The position numbers and the translations under genes were made by a program. From Heterotrichella gracilis (lineage: Eukaryota > Sar > Xanthophyceae > Tribonematales > Xanthonemataceae): a stretch of DNA of 64,000 nt. The stretch is taken from contig JAULBX010026163.1 of the NCBI GenBank assembly GCA_032358255.1, positions 1 through 64,000 on the forward strand, read 5' to 3'. Positions 23,727 through 36,029 of the stretch are shown here, in pieces (within the stretch, counting starts at the first letter, position 1; every line of letters begins with the position of its first letter). The notes beneath the pieces were generated by a model. It did no database searches. It was not told the origin of the DNA and worked only from the letters and a program-made list of their open reading frames with translations.

Positions 23727-25523
23727 ATGGCAGCTTCTGCAGAGCCAGCCTCAACCATGCTACCCCAGGTCACCATAAACCACCTGCCTGTGGAGGTCCT
23801 GCAGCTAGTGATCAGCCAGTTGCCCCTTGACCAACGGATTCAGCTGCAGCTGGTGTGCAAGCTGGTGGAGGTCAGCCCTGCGAGGCCCCAGCCCAGCATG
23901 GGCCGAGGTTGACTTTGCCAGTTGCCTCAAACCCTTGAGGAGAAGGCTCACTGCTGCTGTGGAAGCAGATCGGCTTCTTATTCGCACGTAGCTGAAAGCA
24001 GCAGAGGAAAGCCTTATTGGGTTCTTGTCCTCCCAAACACCTGTGGAGTCAGGGCCAGCCCTGCCACGGGGCCTGGCAGCCACGACCAGCCTGTCCCTGG
24101 ATCATGCTTCGCAGTCCTTGCTCACGTCAGTATCGCCAGCTACCATCCACATCCTCAAGGGGGTCAAGCTGGCTTTTAACTGAATTTGGTGGTGATGGTG
24201 CACCGGTGGCAGAGTCCATAGCAGTCTACGAGGCACGCCTTGAGTTATTGTGTGACATGAAGATGCTGCAGCATCTGGATCTGGATGCGTCCTGCACCAG
24301 GGAACCACATGAAAATGTTCCAGAAGAGGAATTCAACAGGGTTGCCAGCCTACTTCCCAAGACATGCCAGTGTATCGGCGGCTTGACCACCTTGCGCATC
24401 CTCGACTTCCATTATGAAGTCAACCAGGAAGCGCTCCCCAGGTATTCAGAGGCATTTCAAGCATTGGGCACTCTCACTGGCCTGGAGAAACTGGCTTTGT
24501 ACCTCAACAGCGGTGAAGCATATGCAGCGGCGTTGCAAAGGCTGTCCGGCTTGGTAAGCCTAACACGAGTGGACATGCAGGACTTCCATGAGATGGGCCT
24601 CGGTGTTTTGGCCAGCCTGCCCCCACTGCCCAAGCTCATGCATGTGGAGATGTTAGCTTCTATCTGCCCGGCTCCAGATATGGGGTGGATGGAAGCGCTG
24701 TCCACAGCTCAGCGTCCTTTCCATCAATTTTTCGGAATTAGCTGATGTGGTGGGGGCTATTCCAGTCAGCTTTTCAACCTTGTCGGCACTGACCAGCCTC
24801 CACCTTGATTTCTCTTATGCATGCGGGGGAAACAAAGGGGTGATTGCCATCAGCAGCCTTCCCACAGCCCTGAAGAGCTTGTACCTCAGCTACGCGGGAC
24901 AATATGAGAGGGAGCCAACAGCATCTTTGTGGGGCCATGGGGGATATATCGCCAACCTCCTGTTTGCAGCAATGGCGCCCCTCACCCAGCTCACCTGCCT
25001 ATTCTTGAATCCATTCTGGCCAGGTGCGGCCATGAAGCAGGCATTAGCAAGCATGCAGCAGCTGGAGGAACTTTCTTTGTATGATGTTTTGGTCACGGAG
25101 TGGGTAGGTGGCTCCCCCGTCCTCGATCTTCCCTTCCTGCCATCTCTCCACACCCTGGAGGTGACGGTGGCTCCCGAGGACCTTGCAACTTGGGGGGTTT
25201 TTGAGGAGGAAGAGTTGGAAGAGGCCAACAATCAGCAGCGGCTCAGCATCACAATGCACCTCCCCACAAATATTTCAAGGCTGATGTGCACAATCAGCAT
25301 GTACCCAGCTGTGGATTTTTCATTTGAGGTGGTGGGCAGGCATGGCGCGCGCTATAAGTTTGAGGTTGCACCAGATATGGCTGGACATGCGGGGGTGGCC
25401 ACTGCGCAGCTGACAGTGACTGGTCCCATTAAATGTTTTGTGGATAGTGCTTTGCTAGAATCCTCCGAGTGTGAGCGGCGGGCTGTGAGTACCTTTTTTG
25501 CAAACAATGTCAAGATTGAGTAA
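23727..25523 (+). pseudogene. Broken F-box/LRR paralogue (right arm of the inverted repeat)
   Basis: The frame starts like the intact copy: NHLPVEVLQLVISQLPLDQR, then LQLVCK. It goes out of frame near 23865, returns around 24015-24170 (LAATTSLSLDHASQSLLTSV in yet another frame), meets a stop near 24180, runs open 24185-24720, shifts again near 24700 and is then open to the stop at 25523. LRR segments such as LTGLEKLALYLNS and LVSLTRVDMQDFH match the minus-strand gene residue for residue in many places. A few frame breaks make it a host pseudogene, though the two long 3' frames are well kept, so the breaks may be recent or hide unrecognised introns. Confidence 0.75.
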
Positions 25524-26900
25524 ACATGCAGTGCTGTGTTTTGCCCCTTGTTACTCACGCTTCATTGTGTGTTGCGCTTCACTGTTTGTGATTTTTAGCT
25601 ATGCTGTTGTGTGGTCTTCCAATAGTGTTGTTAATGGGCGATGTCATTACTCTCCCTTCTCTCTTCTTGCTACCGCAGTGGTGACCACAGCCCAATAATT
25701 ATGGATGTTGTTCCTGTATCTATGGGTTGAAATTAGTTGCCTTAGGGCAAGCACTCAGGTGCAGTGTCTTGTCTCGGTGGTGGTAATTCACAATTCAATA
25801 ATGATCATCGGTGTAAGGTCAGTGACACATGCTCAATGATGTGCCATCGAATGGGAGGGCATTTAACCCGCGAGTCCCGCGGGTCAATGGTGCATGCATG
25901 CGGGTCAACGCTGCATGCTGCGCAGCCATGCATGCCCTTGACTGTTGTCGCTGCCCATGCCATGTTCCACTAATGGCGCCAGCGCCACACCAGCGCCTCC
26001 TGCGCTTCCCGGCTGCATCATGTTTTACCAACATTGCTGCTGCGTGTGGGTGCCTTTTGTTTTTGTATATTTTCTTTACTTCCAAAACAGAAAGGGAACG
26101 CGCAAAGGCCCAACTTTGCCCAAGGCCATCAGTCCCTGGGACCCACCCGGTGGGCCCCAGGGGCTATGTGAGAGAATGGCGCATGTCATGTACAGCTTGT
26201 GTCAAGCTGCTGAAGTTGACCAGACTGATCCTTAGATTGGTCAAGACACAATATATTCTGTCAATATTCACAAATACAGCCAACATCTGACATTAATGCC
26301 ATCCATATTGCAATGCATTTTCAAGAAAGGCTGCACGCTGACTGCAGGCTTAGACGTTCACAGCCCTCCTTTTTTAATCAACACTGCTGCTGGTAAGCGG
26401 TCACTGATGATGTATCCCCCTTTGAGACTAACGCCCACCCTCTGTCAGTCCCTAGGACTGTTGCCCGCTCCCTTCCAGTCCCCGGGGATGCTGGTAGTAC
26501 ACTGAGTGCTCACCAAATTCCCGCCTGGCCCTGCACCAAGCAGGTGTGTGTTAAGTGTTGATATTAGGGTTTAGGGTCAAGGGGGATGTCCTGCGCAGGA
26601 TTGACCTGCCAGTGGCACCAAAGCCACACGCTGCGTCAGTGGCACGTCATGGCCACATGGGGTACAGTGTATTATTTTTTCTTTGCTTGATTGTGCTTTT
26701 CGTACATTGGGTGCATATTCACAGCTGCCTGACATGCTGCATTGCATCACCCCCAAACAGGTACCGCGGTGCAGTGGTTTGAACACTCCTCCTGAACTCT
26801 TCCCCTAACTTTGACCACAACCTATCAAATAAAGATAACCAATGCCCAAGAGCGTGAAACAAAGGACCAATGCCAACTTGCGGGGTTTAAGGTTTTCCAC
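25524..26900. other. Intergenic, no gene seen
   Basis: The 3' flank of the F-box copy and the 3' flank of RRP6L3 converge here. There are short GCATGC runs near 25890-25930 and a lone telomere-like motif near 26565, with no supported coding sequence. Confidence 0.5.
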
Positions 26901-29900
26901 TCACTCGTGCTCCACTTGCCATCCCCCGGGCAGGTAGCGCGGCGTGGTGGCGTCCACAAACGCCCTCCGGAAGCGCGCCATCAGCTCCAGCACAGCCGCC
27001 TCCCCCCCTCCAGCCACCACCGCCTCCACCACCTTCCTCCCATGCCACATGTGGCCAATCGCATCCGCTGGAATACCCTCCTCAGGGTGGTGGGTGGTGG
27101 CGGGGTGGTGGGGTTGTGGTGGTGGCGGTGGGGGGCGGGAGGTGCCAAGGTGGGGTGGGGTTGGGGTTGCTACAGCTGGGTGGTTCTGTGTGGGCGGTGG
27201 GTGCTCAAGGAAAGTTGTTTGAGAGGGGGAAGGAAATGGTGAGGGAGCGGCCGCAGCCTCTCCATCCCCATGCAAACTTTCCCCATCCCCATCCCCATCC
27301 CTGTCATCGCCATCCACCAGCAAACCCTCCACATCCCCGTTCGCTTCAGCCCCATCCCCACCTTTCCCTCCCCTGCCACCCCCCACCCCCCCTTGGCCTT
27401 TGGCAGCCCATCTCCCCTTCCTCTTGGCCATTTTCTTCCTCGCGCGCTGACCCAATCCAGCAGTGAGCGCTGCCGCAATGTCATCGGCCGACAGGCCATG
27501 CGGCGCGCCATGTGATGGGCCATGTGATGTGGAGAGTGGATTGTCATTGGCTGACTGGCAGTGTGGCGTGCCACGTGGCGGACCCTGAGACGTGCCATTG
27601 GCCGACGGCGCTGCTGACGTGGCGTTGGCTGGCAGGGGGTGTGCTGCTGCATGTGCGGTGCCAGGTGGCGTGGCACCTGAAGCGGCATGTGGCGCATCAC
27701 GTGGTGGGTCATGTGGTTGGCTCCTCAAGTATGCTCTTACCACCTGTTCCAACTCCCTAGGGTAAGGGAAACATGGTCTTAGTTCAGTACCGCCAAGCAG
27801 CTTAGCAGTCAATGTGGGCAAAGGGAACAGCGGGTGAAATTGGCACATATAGAACAGGAATGGCACGCAGGGAGCTGCTGATAACTGTCTTTTGCAAAGT
27901 AGGCATCGGCGCTTTTTTGATGTTTGTATGGGTTCTACTGCGCACCACTTCCCAGATAGGCAAAATATCCATGTGGCGCTGCAGGGCTGTGGCTGCACTG
28001 CACACAGCACGTTCTAGGAGTTTTAAGGCGTTTCTTAAGCGGGCTTTAGGAGCTTTAGGAATTTATAGACCATCCCACCCCACACTTCAGCCTGCTTTAT
28101 TAGGCTGTTTCTTCTAGGGTTTTTTCAGGGTTTCTGACGCACCTCACCCTCCAGCTAGGCATGGTAACCCCGTGCCGCTGCAGGGCTGTTGCCGCATTGC
28201 GCACCGCATTGGAGTCCAGGTGCACCTCCCCATTTCCAACCCCCCCTGGAATTTGGCCCCCTTGGGCCCCCGGGTGGTGGTGGGTGGTGTGGGTGGATGG
28301 GGCGGACGAGGAGAGGGGCGGTATCGTCCTGGGTGGGGGTGTCAGGGGTATGCCATATTCCCTGGCGATTTGGCGCTTGAGGGCCTCCGAGGCCTGCAGG
28401 GCACATTTTGAAACATCAATTTGCATATTAATTTCATATGCGGGTGGCAGTCCAGGCACCCGTGGTGTAGAGTTGGAAAATTATGCGCAGCAGTGTCAAG
28501 ACTAGGGTTTGCAAAAGGGCATGTTCTCCCACCTTGAGCGCCACATGGTGGCAGTCCAGGCACACCAGCACCACATGATGGCTGCGGTGGCTCTTCAGGT
28601 GAGGAGCATAGGGTTTACGGTTTCTACCAGGGTCTTCATCAGCTCCCAGTTTTAGGGTTTAGGGCGCGCAGTTAAAGGTTTTGCTTACCTTTAGTGCTAC
28701 GTGGTGGCAGTCAAGGCACACCAGCACCACATCATGGCTGCGGTGGCTCTTCAGGTGGGGGGGCAGGTGGCGCCGGTAGCACTGGGGCACAACGCGGTAC
28801 CTGCGCAAGGGGGAGTAGGGTCTTATTAGAAGCATCTTGGTGGTGTCGCTAGGGTTTTAAGGTTTAGCGCGGGTTTGCAAGGTAGGTTGAGACAGGTGGC
28901 GGCGGCAGTAGTGGCAATCTTGTAAGACCTCCTGAGTTAGGGTTTAGGGTTTATCCATCAGGGCATTTCTCCCACCTGAGGTAGTGGTCTTCCTCGCCAC
29001 ACGCCACACACCGATTGGCCTTACTCCCCACATAAAAGGTGTCGTTCCCAGTTGCCTGATCCGCGTTCTTATGCTGGAACAGCAGGCGAGCGCAGGGTGG
29101 GTCCTCCCCTTGCCACTCCGCCAACCCCTTGGCCACATACCACGCCAGCTTCTTTTTGTCGCAGAAGCACAGCAGCTCGCCGGTCAGAGAGAGCAGCTGG
29201 CAGTTTTGGTACACAGGTGATTTGGCGCTGAACTTGGCCACCTGAGAGTGTGATACACGCTATTACACAGGGGCATTAGGTTTCAGACCAGGTGGCAGGG
29301 TTGAGCACTCCCGGGCAATCACAGTACTAGAGCCTCACCCCACCCCCTTGGCGCTGTTTCGCCTGTGCTGGGTCCTGTCAACACCTAATGTGATCATAAT
29401 GCAATATCATAATAAAAAAACGAATGCAGAAATAAGAAATAGAATTGTTGCATGTAAATGACCCTTACCAGGCGCTGTTTCGTCTGTGTCGGGTCCCTGT
29501 CAGTCCGCCTCCTTCCCTCCCCTCTCCCATGGTCCCCCTCATACCCCTGCCACACAGCGCCACCATCCACCGCTATGCCAATGATAGCACACACCTGGGG
29601 GAGGCACACAGGCACGTTTGGTTTCTGGAGACAAAACACAAACAATTAATGTCTTATTCTATTTGTAAAACAGCACATCCCAAGAGATCCATCAAATATT
29701 TCAGTGCACACCCAGGGCCTGTACACCATCGACTCCAATGGCTAATTAAATCACCCTGCCTATTCGGGCCTCAACTCTGCAAAGACTACAATGCCAAAAC
29801 AATACCTTGTGGTGCCTGCCACTCGATGGCACTTAACAGCTACATGTCGTGGAAGTGGTGGGTTATAGGGTCCTAAACCTATACACTACACATAAACCCC

Positions 29901-32900
29901 TAAACCAAATCCCTACCTCATCTACCCGCCGCTCGAGGGCGCTTGACAGCTGTTTGTGCTGGAATGGTAGGGTTTTGATCCTGTCCAGGTAGGGCTTTTG
30001 GGCCGCCCTGGCGGTGGCCAGCAATACCTGAGGGTTTTCAGGCCGGGCCTCTGCAATCTGGGCGAGGACGATGTCGGGCAAAATGTAGTGCACGCCTGCA
30101 ACGGGGGAAGATGTAAGCGTGGAAGGGGAGGACAGATTGTGAAAGATAATGGGGAATGCGGATGGACAGGCCCATGCATTATGTAATTATACATGATTAC
30201 CCTGTTTAACTGCATGCTCTGGCATCCACCATATTTTCAATAGCAGGTTGCGTGTGCCCAGCTGTGCAAGGATAGGTGCCCTGTACCATAGAGGTGGAAC
30301 GTAGTGCAGGCAAGTGGGATGGAACAGGGTGTTGGACCAAGGAGGATGACTGCACTATATAGCATCAGCATTACATACCAAGGTACATGCTCCCCACCTT
30401 CATCCTCTTCCCTTGCCACCCTGTCCCTCCACACGCACAGCGCGTACACGCAGTCGCGCACCACATTCCCTCCCCTCCTCCCCACTGCTCCACCTCCCTC
30501 CCCCTGCGCCTTCCCATGCCCCTGTTGCCCTTTCCCACCATGCATCCTACCATTGACCAGCGGATTGGTTGACGCACCACCTGCCCCCTGCGTTTGCTTC
30601 ATCAGGCGTAGGATGGCGTGGGCTGAAGCTGAGATGGCGGCCTGCGGGTGTCCACACCATTAAACCCTAAATGAACCCTACATGGTTCAAATGCGTTGCC
30701 AACAAGGAAACCCTTGACAGAACCTTCAACGCCAGAACGACTTGAGATACATTCACAGGATGTGTGGGATTTCACACAAGGCGTATCAAGCCTCTGCTGG
30801 ACCTGGTGGCCTTGTGCCATCATGGGCTTACTGATGGTCCCACATACTTTAAACAATAAGTGTAACCCGGATAGTGTGACCCTGGCATCACCAATCGGGC
30901 TTTAGGAAAAGGCTTTCCTTGTCATCTGCGCGGCGGGTACCATGGAACTTTCTAAATATTATAGTAGGGTTCCATAAGGGTTTGCTCACCTGCGCGTCCG
31001 GCTTCTGGTACAGCAGCAGGCACATGGCGTGAGAGCGACAGCTGGCGATGGACAATGCTGACGTTGCGCCGTGCGGTGCTGACGTGGCAGGAACGCCAGC
31101 AACGGGGGACGCCACCTCAGCTGCGGAAGATGCTACGTTAGCATCACCAAGAGCCACTGCATCCAGCGCAGCACCAGCATCATCTGTCATCACATCAGCA
31201 GCCCCACCAGCCCCCATCGGCTCACCACCAGCAACCACCACCTCCGCGCCACCAGCCCCCACAGCCCCAGCCCCCTCTAGCTGACCACCAGCCCCAACCA
31301 CATCAACAGGTGGCGATTTGACACACCCAGGCGCCACCTGGCCATCAGTTCCTGCCAACCCATCACCAGCCGCAGCCCCCGCCACATCGGCAACCTTCCC
31401 TGCCATGTCAGCATCAGCAACCCCCTTGGCGCCATCAGCATCTGCCAGCTCAGCATACAGCCTGCTTGCGATGTACAGCAGGTAGTGCACGTCTGCGCGG
31501 GCATACTCCAGCAGAGGCTGGGGCAGGGGCCTGCGCAAGGGGGAGCGGGCACAGATGTAGTGAGCGGAAATGCTGAAATGTGCACCATGTTGTTGGTTGG
31601 CGGGGACGGGTGCGTGGGGAAAGCAAGGGGCAGAGGCAAGTGGCTGCAAAAGGGGAGTTCATGTATATGAGGGTGGTTTTGGATCAAGCACCCCCACCGC
31701 AGTCAAGGATAATCAGATAACTAGGCCTGTCATAGTCTTATTACCCTTGCCGCAGTAGGACTTTGATGCCACATTCAAAACCATAACATCGCGCGCAAAA
31801 CCTTACGTCGACCCCTTGGCCCCTTGCCCACCTGATCCGCCAGTCTGCCAGCTGGAACCCCTTGTTAGGGTTCACGCCACAGTAGGTGCGCAGCAGATAC
31901 CCTAGCGAGCACTGGGGCTTGCCCAGGGCCTGGCAGGCCCTCTCGGTATCAAACACATTCACGCAGTAGATGTGGAAATCCCGCTGAAGCCACATGAGGT
32001 CATTTTGGCCCCCGTGAACCACCTGCGCAAATGTGCAAATGCGCCCGCATCTGTCAGGCCTTACAACAGGGCACATTCTGTACTCAGTGGTGCAATTGCG
32101 TATTTTCAACCCCTTAAACACCAAGAATTCACTGCAGGGACTTTGCATGGTAAAAATACTCCAAACGTCAACACACTTACTCATGCACTCACCCTCAATC
32201 CTGACCTTCCAATGCCATCATCAAATAAGACCCAAGCGCGTGGTGCTCAATCTCCACCGCAAAACTAACACTCCCCACGCCTCAACTAATTACACCCTTC
32301 CCCTCACCTTCCGAATGCCGCCATCTGCAAACACCCCCCTGAGCAAGCCCATGTGGTCGTGCAGCGCCAGCGTGTCGATGATGTAATCCATCCCTTGGCA
32401 GCAGATTTGCACCAGGCAGGTGGTGCCCAAATAGGACCTCAGCGCGTGGTGCTCAATGTCCACCGCAAATTCGCCGCATTGCGCCAGCATTTGGGCCACT
32501 CCCCCCAGCTGGGCGGGGGTGGATACCCAGTGGCATGGGGAGGACTGGAGGGGGGAGGGGAGGGCTTGAGAGCTGCGAAAAGGGGGAGTAACTCTACGTT
32601 AGGGTTTGCCTATGTAGGGTATAGGGGTTACAGTGGAAAGCGAGGGGACGCGAGGGGGCGGGGGAGTTTGAGATTGGGGGCTGCTCACATCCCTATGGTG
32701 TTGCATGGAACTTGCGAAGTGTCAACCACACATATGTAAATTATATAAAAGTGTACGGTAGGTTGCAAATGCTTTGCTTTAGGGTTTAGGGTTTAGGGTT
32801 TAGGGTTTACACCCTAAACCTTTGGCATTGCCTTCATCAAGAGAGCAAAACGCTGCCCCTTGCAAAGCCACCTATGCCTTGAAACCCTTGTCTAGGGCTG

Positions 32901-33585
32901 AAAGCCAAGCAGCGCACATGTACCCTGTGAAACCCTTACCTAGGGTTGAATGGCAGGCAGGGTGCATGCAGCAGCGCCTCTATCCTCTCCCTGTAGGGGT
33001 GCACCTGGCGGGGGGCGATAATAGCGTCACCACCATGATCCATCTCGCCATTATCGCCTCCCACCCGTCCCGCCCCGCCTGTGTTGTCTGTGTTGATTTC
33101 CTCCCCTGCCCCAGGGGTGTGGATGGTGTCCAGGGGGGAGACAACAAGGTGGTGGAAGGGGGTGTCGCCATTGTCCGCCAGCACCTGCCATGTGGCGAGA
33201 GGTCAAAGGTTCGGTCCCAGGGGTGCGTTTGCGGGAGGGCCAAGGGTTCAATGCTAGGAGGGCGTTTGCGGGTGGTCGAGGATGAAATTCCAGGGAACAA
33301 TGTTATGGGGCCAAGGGTTTGCTGCAATTGTGGGAGGCCAAAAACATCAAGTGCAGCATATTGGTTCCCAGCAGACTGGCCTTGCAAAATCCCCACAACC
33401 CACCCTAGCTAAGGGTTATCGCACCAGCAGGGTTCAGAACGCGAGCAGGGTTTCAAGCCACTTAACCAGGGTTTCCCCAGCTCACCCTGCCAGGGTTTCA
33501 AGGGGCAAGGTAGCTTAGAACACCACCACCCACCCCCACACGCACCACATTGAACGCCAGCTGAGGCTTGTCCCTGAGCCTGAGC
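26901..33585 (-). CDS. RRP6L3: RRP6-like protein 3 (DEDDy 3'-5' exonuclease, HRDC, C-terminal zinc-type domain)
   Basis: Related to exosome-associated RRP6/EXOSC10 RNases. Exons, 5' to 3': 33585-33546, 33184-32940, 32572-32308, 32022-31832, 31530-30990, 30641-30398, 30095-29917, 29241-28976, 28800-28689, 28393-28148, and a last one from about 27750 to the stop at 26901 whose acceptor phase is unresolved. The N-terminus has RDKPQLAFNV and LADNGDTPFHHL, as in plant RRP6L3. Exonuclease residues are all present: VDIEHH (D, E), VVHGGQND (D) and YARADVHYLLY (Y, D). After a long Ala/Gly/Asp-rich insert (about 31450-31020) come an HRDC-like region and the plant-type block FCDKKKLAWYV, RCVACGEEDHYLR, CYRRHLPPHLKSHRSHDVV, LVCLDCHH, whose Cys/His pairs suggest metal binding. 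The 5' exons are unresolved; a candidate is 34139-33921. Echo copies lie in several introns. Confidence 0.9.
27938..28606 (-). repeat. Two RRP6L3 exon echoes in 3' introns
   Basis: About 28606-28524 repeats the 3' half of exon 28800-28689 (HLKSHRSHHVVLVCLDCHH, then a donor); one Asp codon of the exon is His in the copy. About 28005-27938 repeats the end of exon 28393-28148 (AATALQRH). Both lie downstream of their sources in the direction of transcription. Confidence 0.85.
32205..32270 (-). repeat. Echo of the RRP6L3 catalytic exon 32572-32308
   Basis: The stretch complementary to GCGCGTGGTGCTCAAT and its flanks (source about 32475-32415, which encodes part of the DxE exonuclease motif) reappears in the next intron. 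Confidence 0.75.
32778..32820. repeat. Interstitial telomere repeats, opposed
   Basis: About four tandem TTTAGGG units run directly into a CCCTAAA unit on the same strand, in an intron of RRP6L3. It is the longest perfect telomere-like array in the window. Confidence 0.9.
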
Positions 33586-34139
33586 CTGCACAAGAGAGCA
33601 GAGGATCAATGATTGATAGTTTTTATTCTCCCGCTCTCGTTGCATACGTTCATGGCCATTTCTCAGCTGCAAAATATATGGAGTTCCAGAATTAAGTCAG
33701 CCACATCAAAGGCCGCGGTATAGGGCTTAGGGTTTGAAATCGGTCAGGGCACAGGCCAGCGGTATTTCATGCACAGGGAGCTGGGAATGTGGAGCAGGTT
33801 TTAGGGTTTAGGGTTTGCGTTGGTCAAGGCACAGGCCAAGAGTATTTTGCGCTTGGGGAGAAGGGGATCTGAGCAAGAGGAATAGTGGTGTCCAATCCAC
33901 CCAAAGACCAGTGCCGTTACCTTTTCCGATACCGGCGTGTCACGTGATACACCCCCCTTGCTGCCGCTGCTGCTGCCACCACCCACAGCGCCACCTGCAC
34001 GCACCCACCCGCCCGCCTCAGATAACCCTAAGCCATTGCTAGAGTTCAACAAGGACAGCCAGAAATGCACTAGATGGCCAGTGCGCGCAAAATATACTGC
34101 GCGTGCACCCAGTACAGTCCCCATGAAGATGGGGAGCAT

Positions 34140-36029
34140 GTGAGTAGGTGTGACTCGCCCTACTGCCAGCGGGCTAGCCCCCTTGTACCCACTACCTGCT
34201 AGGGGTGCATAGGTGACCTCACATAGCAAGTTGGACTAGGACAAAAAAAATAAAGCAGTCATCCCACAGCAAGGTGGACAAGGACAGGAAGGCAAGTGCG
34301 TGTATCGACTGTTTCCGCAGCGAGCTTTGCGGGGTAACAAGCACCTAGGAAAGATGTGCACGGCTAGAAGATCCCCCCCCCACAATGCACAGCAGGGAAA
34401 GAAGCCATATGGAAGCATACTCAGTTGATGCCGGAGTTTTACTGTCTGACAAACTAATACCATACAAAACTGTTCAAGGCCATTTACTGACCCAATCGGG
34501 GATACGCATAGTGCAAACTTGTATGTGGTATATGCACGTTCTGTAATCGTCCGAAGTGGGGATGCTGCACCTCAGACTGCATCAGCAACTCGTATTCCAG
34601 TTTTGTATGCCACGATGCATGCATAATAATGCATGCTTTCCCATGGCCATGACTAGGTGTGCACATTGCACTGGCCCCCCAGCGTACTACGCAGCGATGC
34701 AGGCGTACCTGAGGTTGACTGGTGCGATGTTTGCCTCCATCACTCTTCTCCAGTGCTATCACCATGGACGTCCCAACCTTGCACTCGCAAATCCAGCAAG
34801 ACGGTGGGGGCGCTATTTGCCACAGAGAAGAAGGGCTTGTACAAATTGTAGCCTGCTGGCCCGCTCTTAAATATGAATACACTTTCTCCTCAGTCTGAAG
34901 AGCAACAACAAGGAGTGCTAGGGCCAGTGCTGCTGCCAGGCAAGTACCCTAGTGATAGGGTCAGCATTACCAGGTCATTCAGTGCCAATAGAGTGGCAAG
35001 GTGGGCCAAGAGCCTTGCCCACTAAGGGGTATAAGGGGTTCGGCCCACTAGATGACGCCTTGGTCGTGGGAAGTCGACTGGATGGAATGGGGCATTAGCG
35101 GGCAATGCATGCATTGGGGCATGGGCATTGGGGCATTGGGGCATGCCGCCACACATTGCAATTTTGAATTTGTCTGCAAACTTTGTGCTGTCAGATTCAG
35201 TACACGCATGGTATGACCAATTAAGATGAGAGGTCCGAACCCATTTTTGAACACTCCCAAAATGGTTATTTCGTTTCGCATTTGTCCCGTTCTCCTCGGA
35301 GCTTCTCGCGTAGCTTCCCAAACCGCTCCTCAGTGTTTCACCTGTCGTTGAAACGCAGTTGATCAATACTACCTTACACTTGGGTTTGATTTAAACAAGC
35401 ATAAGCTTGGCCCACGTTGCACATTGTGTCGTGCGATACCCACATTGTGTTTCGATGCATGCAGGCCCAGTTTGAGTGTCACGAGTGTCGTGTGTCATAA
35501 CTATGCTTTCAGCGGTTTGTTATATGCTTTCAGCACTGCCTTGGTGAGTGTCATCGCCGATCCAGGACGTGAAGTTCACCCAGCCCATTAGCAGCCCTCT
35601 GGTTCATGCCACCTATTTATTGGGATCAAATTGAGGGTAAGCAACAACTGCATAATACACGATTAGGTCAATGCATGCAACTGGTTTGCAGCAATGCTTA
35701 TTGTAACGGGTAGTGTATTGCGTGGATACACACATGTTCGGGGATTATATGTAATAGCCTGCACACCTTGGTATGTGCACATGCCTCAGTTCAGGCCCTT
35801 ACAACACCCAGTCAGTGTCCCTGCTGTGCGTCACTGACTCCACCTGTTGCTAAGTACAGGTGGTTAAGCTTAGGCAGCCTCCTTGGGCAGCATTCCACAA
35901 CGTTGACGCTTTATAACACACCCTTGATCAAGCCTTTGCTTTGCCCAGGGGGAGGATCTGGAGCACAGACACTGCCCAAGTACCTGCTGTAGCTGACAGC
36001 TGTTCATCTGACATCTGAAAAGCTGTCAG
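34140..36029. other. Intergenic, no gene seen
   Basis: Between RRP6L3 and the glycosyltransferase-like gene, which point away from each other, so both promoters probably lie here. There is a short GGCATTGGGGCATTGGGGCA-type repeat near 35115. Open frames here show no family features. Confidence 0.5.

Larger units (their letters stand above)
20214..25523. repeat. Inverted repeat of about 2.4-kb arms carrying divergent F-box/LRR paralogues
   Basis: The left arm (about 20214-22670) and right arm (about 23110-25523) match in opposite orientation through coding and upstream DNA. Non-coding landmarks align: CCCTTTAGCTA near 23590 with its complement near 22115, and GGTCTGGCTGCCCAGCGACT near 22615 with its complement near 23155. 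The spacer is about 0.45 kb. The arms are clearly diverged, so this is not a fresh assembly fold-back. Confidence 0.8.

Noticed and set aside
20214-25523. Assembly fold-back artefact as the cause of the inverted repeat
   Set aside because: The arms are strongly diverged at base level and one has its own telomere-like block, so they are separate genomic sequences.
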